DNA of 64,000 bases, taken from positions 1,302,001 through 1,366,000 of the forward strand of contig NZ_CP033073.1 in NCBI RefSeq assembly GCF_003675325.1, written 5' to 3'. Source of the stretch: Streptomyces dangxiongensis. GTDB lineage: Bacteria; Actinomycetota; Actinomycetes; Streptomycetales; Streptomycetaceae. The notes under the pieces were generated by a model that was given only the letters and a program-made list of their open reading frames with translations, searched no databases and had not been told where the DNA came from. Below are positions 26,355-34,259 of this stretch, in pieces (the first letter of the stretch is position 1; each line of letters starts with the position of its first letter). A program made the translations under genes and the position numbers.

Positions 26355-28481
26355 TCAGGCGGCCCGCTCCTCCTCGGCGGCGGCGGTGAGCGGCACCTGC
26401 GGTCCGTCCAGTTCGCGCAGCCAGCGGCGCAGTACGCGGTGGACATGCTCGGCGCCGGCCGGTTCCCCGCCGTCCTCGACCGGTGCGGACAGCTCCTGGG
26501 GGAAGAGCAGGAACGGGCGGGACTGGGCGCCGCCGAGGCCGCCGTGGGAGCCGATCTGTTCCTCGAAGGCGAGGACCTCGCCGTCGGCGGGGTCGTAGGC
26601 GGAGTTCACCATGATGTCCGCGGTGTGCGGGAAGGAGTGGGTGCGGCGGACGGCGTCGACCGCGCCGGGGCCGAAGGGGGCGAGCGGGCCGGGCTCGTCG
26701 TCGAGCCGGGCCAGCGGTATCTCGGCGCCGTCGGCGCCGAGTACCACGCCGTCGTGCTCGGCGCTGCGCACCAGGAGGAAGCCGATCCCGGGGTGGTTGG
26801 CGAGGGTGGTGAGCAGCGCGGGGCGGCGGGCGTCGATCTCCTCCTTGGTCATGCGGTGCGGGACGTCGGGGAAGGAGACCAGGCCGAGGTTGCCGGAGGC
26901 GAGCACGACCGGCTCGAACTCACGGTCGGGGCGGCGCTGCTCGCCCTTGTGCTGCTCGGGCCGGCGCAGTGCGGCGCGGACGGTGGCGCGGGCCTCGGCG
27001 CCGCTGCGGGTGCGTTCGGCCCGGCGGGGCACGGGCAGTCCGCAGCCGGCCCGGACGAGGTCGCCGAGGGTGAGGCCGTAGCGGGCGCGAAAGGTCTCGC
27101 CGGGGCTCTGTCCGTGGTCGGAGAGGACGACGATCCGGTAGGGGCGAGGGGCGTTCTCGGCGACGCGTTCGATGAGGGCGAGGGACCGGTCGAGGTGCTG
27201 GAGGACCTTCTCGGCGTCGAGGCTGCGCGGGCCGGAGTGGTGGGCGACCTCGTCGTAGGCGACGAGGTCGGCGTAGACGGCGGTGCGGCCGGCGAGCAGG
27301 TCGCCCATGACCGCGGCGACGACGACGTCCCGTTCGATGACGGTGGCGAACGCGCGGATGAACGGGTAGAGGCCGCCCCGGCCGACCCGTGGGCGCTGTC
27401 GGCGGATGCGCGCCCGGGTCGACTCGCCGATCTCGCGAGCCACCTCGGCGACGAAGCCGAGGGCGGTGCGGACGGCGTTGGCGGGGTCACCGAAGTAGGC
27501 GAAGTACCCGGCGCGGGAACGGTTCTCCCGGCCACGGCGGCGGATCGCGATCGACAGTACGAGGGCCTGTTCCCCGGCGCCGCCGGTGAAGAGGTTGCCG
27601 CGGCTGGCGCCGTCGACGGCGAGCAGCCCCTCGTCGCCGGTGCGCAGGGCGGCGCGGCGCTGCAGCTCGGCGGCGCTCGTCGGACGGTTGCACACCATCA
27701 CCTCGCCCCGGTCCTTCTCGTACCAGCGGAAGGCCGGCACATCGAAGGTGCTGCCGTGCAGGATGCCGAGCTGACTGGCGCCGGTCTGGCTGGACCAGTC
27801 GGTGCGCCAGGGCGTGAGGCGGTGGGTGGGCCGTGCGCCGTCCACCGGCTGTCCCCCGGCGGCGGCCGGGGGTGTGCCGTCCCCGGGGGACAGCCAGCGG
27901 GCGACCGTCGGCATCAGCCCCTTGCGGACCGCGTCCACGAGGACGTCGTGCCCGACGCCGTCGAGCTGTACACAGACCAGCCCGGGGGCGCTCGGGCACG
28001 GCGGCAGGGCCCGGCGGTCGCGGGTGGCGAGGCGGTGCAGGCGGCGCCGGTAGGGCTCGTCGTCGCGGACGGTGAGGGCCGCGCCGGTGGCGGAGGCGAC
28101 GGCGGACATCACGGCGGCCACGATGACGGCGGTCTCGGGCGCGGCCTCGGCCCGGCCGGAGGGGGTGATGTACAGGGCGAGCAGCAGCAGGGAGCCGTTG
28201 AGGAAGAAGACCAGCAGGCCGAGGACGAGTGCGGGGACGAGGAGCAGGAGCCGGACGAGGAGCGGCCAGACCACGGCGGAGAGGACACCGAAGGCGCCGG
28301 CGCCGCACGCGGCGGTCACGGCGATACGGGTGGCGCTGTCGCCGTCGGCGGACTGGAGCCGGAAGTCGGGCAGGAGGCCGGCGAGGGCCAGCATGGTGGC
28401 CGTGGAGACCGCCCACACGGCGATGCTCCGCCCGATCTGGCCGGCGCTCCGCCGCCACCGCACATCTCGTAGGCCCCGCAC
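26355..28481 (-). CDS. Membrane-anchored alkaline-phosphatase-superfamily phosphodiesterase
   Basis: A 708-aa protein. The first 140 residues contain four hydrophobic segments of a holin/DUF type (IAVWAVSTATMLALAGLLP, VLSAVVWPLLVRLLLLVPALV). The rest is a type I phosphodiesterase/nucleotide pyrophosphatase-like domain. Metal ligands probably include VCVQLDGVGHDVL, AYDEVAHHSG, VVLSDHGQS and a late EEQIGSHGGLGG. The usual nucleophile position appears as Thr/Ser in the DWSSQTGASQLGILHG stretch. Such proteins face the outside and could cleave a phosphodiester of lipid or nucleotide. The fusion is recurrent in Streptomyces; the substrate is unknown. Confidence 0.8.
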   Translation of the reverse strand: MRGLRDVRWRRSAGQIGRSIAVWAVSTATMLALAGLLPDFRLQSADGDSATRIAVTAACGAGAFGVLSAVVWPLLVRLLLLVPALVLGLLVFFLNGSLLLLALYITPSGRAEAAPETAVIVAAVMSAVASATGAALTVRDDEPYRRRLHRLATRDRRALPPCPSAPGLVCVQLDGVGHDVLVDAVRKGLMPTVARWLSPGDGTPPAAAGGQPVDGARPTHRLTPWRTDWSSQTGASQLGILHGSTFDVPAFRWYEKDRGEVMVCNRPTSAAELQRRAALRTGDEGLLAVDGASRGNLFTGGAGEQALVLSIAIRRRGRENRSRAGYFAYFGDPANAVRTALGFVAEVAREIGESTRARIRRQRPRVGRGGLYPFIRAFATVIERDVVVAAVMGDLLAGRTAVYADLVAYDEVAHHSGPRSLDAEKVLQHLDRSLALIERVAENAPRPYRIVVLSDHGQSPGETFRARYGLTLGDLVRAGCGLPVPRRAERTRSGAEARATVRAALRRPEQHKGEQRRPDREFEPVVLASGNLGLVSFPDVPHRMTKEEIDARRPALLTTLANHPGIGFLLVRSAEHDGVVLGADGAEIPLARLDDEPGPLAPFGPGAVDAVRRTHSFPHTADIMVNSAYDPADGEVLAFEEQIGSHGGLGGAQSRPFLLFPQELSAPVEDGGEPAGAEHVHRVLRRWLRELDGPQVPLTAAAEEERAA

Positions 28482-28576
28482 GCCCCGTACCCCTCACGTC
28501 CCGGCCCGCTCCGCCTACCGGGCCGGCTCCACCTTGTCACACGGGCCGAACGCGCCCCGGGGTGGGCCTCGGGCGG

Positions 28577-29008
28577 CTACCGTCCGTCGTAGCCGGCCGT
28601 GGGCATCGACAGCCGCCGGTGCACCCGCGCCTTCATCTGTGCGTCGTACGACGGCTCGGCCCGCCCGACCGTCTCCACGCGCACCCCGCGGCGGGCGCAT
28701 TCGGCGGTGAACTCGTCCACCGACGACAGGGCCCGCCGGAGCACCCGGAGGCTGGGGGCCACGAACAGGTCCACGCCGGGCCGGACCCCGTCCCACAGTG
28801 CGCCGTGGTCGAACCGCAGCCCGCCGACGAGGAGTTCCCGGGCGATGACGTAGCCGTGTTCGGCGGCCCAGTGGGCGCACATCGCGTGCTGACTGCGCGA
28901 GTCCACGAGGAAGGGGTCGGCCTCCAGCTCCTCCAGAGGTGTCAGGCTGGCGATGGCGGTCACCCGCACCGGCGTGAACGTGCCCAAGACACTCCGCAGC
29001 TGTCCCAT
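28577..29008 (-). CDS. Resolvase-fold-like hypothetical protein without catalytic Arg
   Basis: A 143-aa protein that shows the pattern of the serine-recombinase N-terminal domain: AMCAHWAAEHGYVIARELL, then GVDLFVAPSLRVLRRALSSV and DEFTAECARRGVRVETVG. The usual YxRVS active-site strand reads TAIASLTPLEE, so the Arg two before the Ser is absent. No DNA-binding domain follows. It is probably not an active recombinase; a regulatory or nucleotide-binding role is possible. ATG 29008. It is divergent from the MBL gene at 29075. Confidence 0.55.
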   Translation of the reverse strand: MGQLRSVLGTFTPVRVTAIASLTPLEELEADPFLVDSRSQHAMCAHWAAEHGYVIARELLVGGLRFDHGALWDGVRPGVDLFVAPSLRVLRRALSSVDEFTAECARRGVRVETVGRAEPSYDAQMKARVHRRLSMPTAGYDGR

Positions 29009-29074
29009 CGCCTACCCCTCACCTCCGGGTTTCGCCGCCGACCCTACTCCTGCCCGTAGGCTTCGGGGAGTCGC

Positions 29075-29866
29075 GTGAAGGGGGCGAAGAAGGTGCCGGT
29101 GGAGATCACCTGGTGGGGTCACGCCACCTGCACGGTGGAGGACGCGAACACACGGGTGCTCACCGATCCCCTGTTCGCCCGCCGGCTGGCGCATCTGCGT
29201 CGCCGCCGGGGTGCCGTGCCGCCCGCCGGGGCCCGCCGCGCCGACGTCGTGCTCGTCTCCCATCTGCACGCCGACCATCTCCATGTGCCGTCGCTGGCCT
29301 GCCTGGAACCGGGCACGCGCCTGCTCGTGCCCCGGGGCGCACCACGGGCGGTCCCGGGTCTGCGCCGGCTGCGGCGGCTGCGGATCACGGAAGTGGCGCC
29401 CGGCGACGAGGTGCGGGCCGGCGCACTGCTGATACGGGTGGTGCCGGCGCTGCACGACGGGCGGCGGCTGCCGGTGGGCCCGCACCGCTCCCCCGCGCTG
29501 GGCTACGTCGTCGAGGGCGAGGCGCGGACCTACTTCGCCGGGGACACCGGGCTGTTCGACGCGATGGCCGAGCAGGTGGGGCCGGTGGACGTGGCGCTGC
29601 TGCCGGTGGGCGGCTGGGGGCCGTACCTCGGCGAGGGGCATCTGGACGCGGGACGGGCGGCGCGGGCGCTGGCCCGGCTGGCGCCGCGGGCCGCGGTCCC
29701 GGTGCACTACGGCACGTACTGGCCGATCGGCATGGACGCGGTGCGCCCGCACGAGTTCCACGCGCCGGGTGACGAGTTCGTGCGGCTGGCGGCGATGACC
29801 GCGCCCGGGGTGGCGGTGCACCGGCTCGGGCACGGGGAGAGTGTGCGGCTGGAGGTCGCCCGGTGA
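29075..29866 (+). CDS. MBL-fold metallohydrolase (UlaG-like)
   Basis: A 263-aa hydrolase. The metal motif HxHxDH is His63-His65-Asp67-His68 in VSHLHADHLH. Other ligands are His in VPALHDGRR, Asp in YFAGDTGLFD and His in PVHYGTYWP. It resembles UlaG/NAPE-PLD-like enzymes, with unknown substrate. GTG 29075 follows GGGGAG. A downstream GTG at 29093 is an alternative start. The stop overlaps the start of the DedA gene (GTGA). Confidence 0.85.
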   Translation: MKGAKKVPVEITWWGHATCTVEDANTRVLTDPLFARRLAHLRRRRGAVPPAGARRADVVLVSHLHADHLHVPSLACLEPGTRLLVPRGAPRAVPGLRRLRRLRITEVAPGDEVRAGALLIRVVPALHDGRRLPVGPHRSPALGYVVEGEARTYFAGDTGLFDAMAEQVGPVDVALLPVGGWGPYLGEGHLDAGRAARALARLAPRAAVPVHYGTYWPIGMDAVRPHEFHAPGDEFVRLAAMTAPGVAVHRLGHGESVRLEVAR

Positions 29867-30489
29867 CGTGGCCGGCCGCCGCGGTGCTCGCCACCGCCAT
29901 GACGTCGACCGTGACGGACCCGACGCGGCAGGCGCTCGGCTGTCCGTCGCTGTTCCTGCTGGTGCTGATCGGGGCGCTGGTGCCGGCGGTGCCGACCGGG
30001 GCGCTGGTGAGCGCGGCGGCGGTGGTGGCGTTCCACCGGACGGCGCCCTTCTCGCTGCTGCTGGTGTTCGTGACGGCGTCGCTGGCCGCGTTCCTGGGGG
30101 ACGCGGCGCTGTACTGGCTGGGCCGGCGCGGACTGCGGTCGAAGAACGGGTCGCGGTGGCTGAAGGCGATCCGGTCGCGGGCACCGGAGGAGCGGCTCGC
30201 GCAGGCCCAGGAGAAGCTGGCCGGGCACGGGGTGGCGGTGCTGGTGCTGTCGCGGCTCGTCCCGGCCGGGCGAATACCGGTGATGCTCGCCTGTCTGCTG
30301 GCCGAGTGGCCGCTGCGGAGGTTCAGCCGGGGCAACCTGCCGGCGTGCCTGGCCTGGGCGGTGACCTATCAGGTGATCGGCATTCTGGGCGGCTCGCTGT
30401 TCAGCGAGCCGTGGGAGGGTGTCGTCGCGGCGATCGCACTGACCGTTCTGGTCAGCGCGGTGCCGGGGGTGGTGCGGCGGGTGCGCTAG
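29863..30489 (+). CDS. DedA-family membrane protein
   Basis: A 208-aa integral membrane protein. The DedA/SNARE-associated pattern is FLGDAALYWLGRRGL (a re-entrant Gly-Asp motif), followed by FSRLVP-like LSRLVPAGRIPVMLACLLA with the conserved Arg and Pro-Gly region. Five or six hydrophobic segments are seen. DedA proteins are proposed phospholipid or polyprenyl-phosphate flippases needed for envelope homeostasis. It is translationally coupled to the MBL hydrolase upstream, suggesting a joint role in lipid handling (inference). Confidence 0.85.
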   Translation: MTWPAAAVLATAMTSTVTDPTRQALGCPSLFLLVLIGALVPAVPTGALVSAAAVVAFHRTAPFSLLLVFVTASLAAFLGDAALYWLGRRGLRSKNGSRWLKAIRSRAPEERLAQAQEKLAGHGVAVLVLSRLVPAGRIPVMLACLLAEWPLRRFSRGNLPACLAWAVTYQVIGILGGSLFSEPWEGVVAAIALTVLVSAVPGVVRRVR

Positions 30490-30524
30490 CCCTGCCGTCG
30501 GCGGCGCCGGCCCGTGACATCACG

Positions 30525-31580
30525 TCAGTCCAGCACCCTGGAGGCTCCCACCGGCAGGTCCCACAGGTTCTCCCGGTCCAGGCCGGCCTGCTGCCAGGCG
30601 GCCCGGCTGCGGGTGAGGGGTTCGAGGACCGGCTCGGCGGAGAGCACGAACGTGCCCCAGTGCATGGGGGCCATGCGGCGGGCGCCCAGGTCCCGGGTGG
30701 CCCGGACCGCCTCCTCGGGGTCGCAGTGGACGTCGCTGAGCCACCAGCGGGGGTCGTAGGCGCCGACGGGCATCAGGGCGAGGTCGATGCCGGGGTAGCG
30801 GCGGCCGATGCGGGAGAACCAGTGGCCGTAGCCGGTGTCGCCGGCGAAGTACAGGCGCTGTCCTTCGGCGTCGGTGAGGACCCAGCCGCCCCAGAGGCTG
30901 TGGCAGGTGTCGGTCAGGGTGCGCTTGGACCAGTGGTGGGCCGGCACGAAGTCGAAGCGGACGCCGGACAGTTCGGCCCCCTCCCACCAGTCCAGCTCGG
31001 TGACGCGGGTGAACCGGCGCCGGTGGAACCAGCGGCCGAGTCCGGCGGGCACGAACACCGGCGTGTGTCGCGGGAGTCGGCGCAGGGTGGGGGCGTCCAG
31101 GTGGTCGTAGTGGTTGTGGCTGATGACGACGGCGTCGACGCGGGGCAGGGAGTCCCAGGGCACTCCGACGGGGGTGATGCGGGCCGGGGTGCCGAGGATG
31201 CGGCGGGACCAGACGGGGTCCGTGAGAACGGTGAGCCCGCCGATGCGGACGACCCAACTGGCGTGCCCCGCCCAGGTGACGGCGAGGGTGCGGGTGCCGA
31301 CGCGGGGCAGCGGCGCCGGCTCGTACGGCAGCCGGGGAAGGTCGGCCAGGCCGTCCGGGCCGGGGCGTACGGCACCTTCGCGGGCGAAGCGGGCCGTGGC
31401 CCTGAGGCCGGGCAGCGGGGCGGTCAGCCGGTCGTGGAAGGTCCGCGGCCACACCCGGTGTTCGCCCAGCGGGCGGGGCCCGGCCAGGGGCGGGGACGGG
31501 GGCGCGAAGGGGGCCGGCGTGCCGGGCGCGCCGGGCGCCGTGGTCGTCGGGGCCGGACCGGACTCGTGCGTCTGCGTCAT
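30525..31580 (-). CDS. MBL-fold hydrolase, NAPE-PLD-like
   Basis: A 351-aa enzyme with a Pro/Ala-rich N-terminus (residues 5-35). The metal motif is His155-His157-Asp159-His160 (VVISHNHYDHLD). The family blocks ITPVGVP, FDFVPAHHWSKRTLTDTCHSLWGGW, YFAGDTGYG and PMHWGTF fit N-acyl-phosphatidylethanolamine phospholipase D-like proteins, which act on phospholipids. ATG 31580 overlaps the stop of the aminotransferase-like gene by 4 bp, indicating coupled translation. Confidence 0.88.
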   Translation of the reverse strand: MTQTHESGPAPTTTAPGAPGTPAPFAPPSPPLAGPRPLGEHRVWPRTFHDRLTAPLPGLRATARFAREGAVRPGPDGLADLPRLPYEPAPLPRVGTRTLAVTWAGHASWVVRIGGLTVLTDPVWSRRILGTPARITPVGVPWDSLPRVDAVVISHNHYDHLDAPTLRRLPRHTPVFVPAGLGRWFHRRRFTRVTELDWWEGAELSGVRFDFVPAHHWSKRTLTDTCHSLWGGWVLTDAEGQRLYFAGDTGYGHWFSRIGRRYPGIDLALMPVGAYDPRWWLSDVHCDPEEAVRATRDLGARRMAPMHWGTFVLSAEPVLEPLTRSRAAWQQAGLDRENLWDLPVGASRVLD

Positions 31581-32836
31581 CGAGGAGACTCCCGTCGCTG
31601 AGCGTCGTCGCGAAGATCGCCGAAGGCCGACCTCAAGGAGGTCAACGCGCGGTGGAGCTGGGGCAGTTCCAGCGGTGCGGGTGAGGTGAGGCATTCCAGG
31701 CGCTCCTGCGTCGTGCCGCCCAGCAGGGCTCCGGTGGAGAGCCGTACCCGCAGCGCCCCCAGGTCGTCACCGAAGCGGTGACCGCCGGGCGCGGGCATGC
31801 CGAGCCGGGCGGTGAGGACGTCCTCCAGTTCCTGGGCGTCCCCCACGTCCTGGGCGGCGAGCGGTTCGCGCAGCGGTCCGAGATCGGCGTACAGGTGGCG
31901 GCCGGCCCGCGGCGGCCGGGCGAGCGCGCCGGCGTCGACCACCGCCGTGTGCGCGGCGGCGGCCACGCGCGCGTGCAGCCGTACGGTGGCCTCGCGCCGC
32001 TCGGTGACGGGCGGGGGCTCGTCGAGGGCGTAGCCGGCGGCCGCGGCGACCGGCACGGCGATGCGGGCGCCGAGCGCGGTGAGGATGTCGAGCACGCGCG
32101 CGTGCAGGTGCCGTCCGGTGCCGGTGGCCGGGAAACGGGCGACGGCGGCGGGCCAGCCGGTGGGCAGCAGGGCACCGGCCAGGTCCGTGACGACGGTGAC
32201 CCGGTCGGGCCGCATCTCGGCGGGACTGAGCAGGACCGTCCCGTGCGGGTCGTGCAGGGTGTCGCGCCAGGTCTCGTCGCTGACCAGGTGCAGGCCCTCG
32301 GCGGTGGCGGCCTCCACGGTCTCGTGCAGCAGGTCGGGCGGGGCCACGGTGGCGGTGGGGTCGTCGGCGACGGACAGCACCAGCAGCCGTGGATCACCGC
32401 CCTCGGCGCGGACCCGGCGGACGGTCTCCAGCAGGGCGTACGGGTCGGGGACACCGCCGCTCTCGGCGGTCGTCGGCACGTGGTAGACGGGCCGGCCGAG
32501 GATCCGGGCGTACGGCGTCCACCATGCGGCGCAGGGGCGGGGCGCGAGGACGTCGGCGCCGTCACCGGCGAGCGCGGCGGTGAGGGCGAGCAGCAGGGCG
32601 GGGGCGCCGGGACCGGCGGCCACCTGGTCGGGGACGGTGGGCAGGCCGCGCCGCGTCCAGTAGCCGCAGGCCGCCTCCAGCAGGGCGGGGGCGCCGCCGA
32701 CGGGCTGCGCGTCGGAACGGCTCGCGGCGGCGGCGAGGACGGCGGACAGTTCGGGGAGCACGGGCAGGCCGTCGGCGGGGAGCGGTGGGCCGTAGCGGAC
32801 GGGGCCGTGGTCCTCGCCGAGATCCTTCCGCCGCAT
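31577..32836 (-). CDS. Aminotransferase-fold protein lacking the PLP lysine
   Basis: A 419-aa protein with the layout of class I/II (fold type I) aminotransferases. It has a ligand helix in QVAAGPGAPALLLAL and ADDPTATVAPPDLLHETV. SDETW (Asp187) would contact the PLP ring nitrogen, and LRVRLS near the end corresponds to the substrate-carboxylate Arg. The strand that should carry the Schiff-base Lys (SxSKxxxxPG) reads TDLAGALLPTGW, with Ala220 at the Lys position. The whole protein has one Lys, residue 4. It therefore cannot be a conventional PLP enzyme. The gene is upstream of and coupled to the NAPE-PLD-like MBL gene. Start ATG 32836 is the best family start, but the ribosome site is weak. 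Confidence 0.7.
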   Translation of the reverse strand: MRRKDLGEDHGPVRYGPPLPADGLPVLPELSAVLAAAASRSDAQPVGGAPALLEAACGYWTRRGLPTVPDQVAAGPGAPALLLALTAALAGDGADVLAPRPCAAWWTPYARILGRPVYHVPTTAESGGVPDPYALLETVRRVRAEGGDPRLLVLSVADDPTATVAPPDLLHETVEAATAEGLHLVSDETWRDTLHDPHGTVLLSPAEMRPDRVTVVTDLAGALLPTGWPAAVARFPATGTGRHLHARVLDILTALGARIAVPVAAAAGYALDEPPPVTERREATVRLHARVAAAAHTAVVDAGALARPPRAGRHLYADLGPLREPLAAQDVGDAQELEDVLTARLGMPAPGGHRFGDDLGALRVRLSTGALLGGTTQERLECLTSPAPLELPQLHRALTSLRSAFGDLRDDAQRRESPR

Positions 32837-33141
32837 GTCCGCCTCCGCGCAGTCCGTCGTGCCGTCGTGCCGCCCGGTCAGGGCCGCGCTGTCCGTCGTG
32901 CCGCCCGGCCCGGGCCGCGCTGTCCGTCCGGGTCCCGCCGCTCGGCCGGCCACCGCCGTCGCCCTGGCCACCGGGTGTGTGCCGTGTCCCGTGGATCGGG
33001 TGCGGGCCGCGGCATGGGTGCCGGGCCCTGGGGCGTCCCGTCGGGCCTCGCCGTATGCCGTCGGTGGGTGCCGTCGCCGTGCTCTCGGGAAGGTGTCTAC
33101 CCGCCCGGCGGCTCTCCATGGGCGGCAGCGGGGCGCCGGGG
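32837..33141. other. Non-coding interval with a 31-bp tandem duplication
   Basis: This 305-bp interval between two minus-strand genes has no supported gene. It contains two near-identical 31-bp units at 32863-32893 and 32894-32924 (two mismatches). Promoter elements were not recognised. Confidence 0.55.
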
Positions 33142-33963
33142 TCACATCTGCGTGGACCGGTCGTGCGCGGAGCGCCTGCGACCGTACAGCCGGTACCCGG
33201 CTCCCGCGCAGGCCGCCGCGATGAACGCGCCGCCGGTGACGAGCGCGGGCACCGAGTCGTCGAAGGCGCCGCCCTCGCCCGCCTCCACCCCGCGCTGGAC
33301 GGTGGCCGGGGGGCATCCCGCGCCGTCGTGGGACTCGCGGCAGACGGGACGGCCGTCCGGGCAGGACCCGCCGGGGCTCCCCCCGCACCGGTGACCGCCG
33401 TCGGCACAGGGCGCCGCACCGCCGCACTCCTTGCCGCCGTCCTGCTTGCCCCCGTCCTGCCTACCGCCGGTCTCCCTGCCACCGCCGTCCTGCTTGGCGC
33501 TACCGTCCTGCTTGCCACCGCCGTCCTGCTTGCCACCGCCGTCCTGCTTGCCGCCACTGTCCTGCTTGCCACCACTGTCCTGTCCGGCGCCGTAGTCCTC
33601 GCCGGCGCCGTCCCTGCCGGGTTCATGGCACTGCTCGCCGGGCCCGCACGCGGACCGCTCCGGGCACAGCTCGCCCTCCGGGCAGCGCGTGCCGTCCTGG
33701 CAGGAGCCCCCTTCCTCGCACAGCGCTTTCTCCTCGCCGGCGCAGGCCGTGCCCTCCTCGCACGCGTCGGAGGTGCCTCCGACGACGGACGGACAGGCAC
33801 CGTCCGGCGCGGCGGCGAGGGGGTCCGACGCCGCTCCGGGCAGGGCGTCACAGGGGGCGGAGAGGGGGAGGACGGCGGGGCCGGCGACGGCGGTGGGCCC
33901 GGTCAGGGCGAGCGCGGCACCGGCGGCGAAGGCGACGGACAGGGCACGGACGGTGCGGCGCAT
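33142..33963 (-). CDS. Secreted Cys-rich repeat protein with C-terminal membrane anchor
   Basis: A 273-aa protein of unknown family. A signal peptide covers residues 1-27 (MRRTVRALSVAFAAGAALALT). A Cys-rich region follows with about a dozen Cys in CxxG/CEEG settings (CEEGTACAGEE, CPEGELCPERSACGPGEQC). Next is a hydrophilic tandem repeat of KQDGGG/KQDSGG units (six 6-residue units, then about four 5-residue ones), and a second Cys cluster. A transmembrane helix (ALVTGGAFIAAACAGAGY) is followed by RRR at the end, so it would be held on the outer face of the membrane. ATG 33963 starts the signal peptide. Confidence 0.65.
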   Translation of the reverse strand: MRRTVRALSVAFAAGAALALTGPTAVAGPAVLPLSAPCDALPGAASDPLAAAPDGACPSVVGGTSDACEEGTACAGEEKALCEEGGSCQDGTRCPEGELCPERSACGPGEQCHEPGRDGAGEDYGAGQDSGGKQDSGGKQDGGGKQDGGGKQDGSAKQDGGGRETGGRQDGGKQDGGKECGGAAPCADGGHRCGGSPGGSCPDGRPVCRESHDGAGCPPATVQRGVEAGEGGAFDDSVPALVTGGAFIAAACAGAGYRLYGRRRSAHDRSTQM

Positions 33964-34259
33964 GGGAGGGGCTCCTCGACGGGCGGCGGGGCGGTCGGAC
34001 GGTGGTACGCCGGCGCACCGGTACGACGGCAACGCCGTGCGGCTCCCGGGTACGGGGCACGGGTCGTGCCCTCGCTGCCATCACAGCCCGCCCGGCGCCG
34101 TACCGCGCGCGGCCGGACCCATTCGCGGGACACGCGGGGCCGAGCGGGTGACAGGGCGCGCCGGAGGGGTTCGGTCCGAGGTTTTCCGCTCCCCGGGCAG
34201 GTGACTCGGTACGCGCTGACCGGACCGTCCGTTCCGCTCCGCACCGGGGAGGTCTCTCC

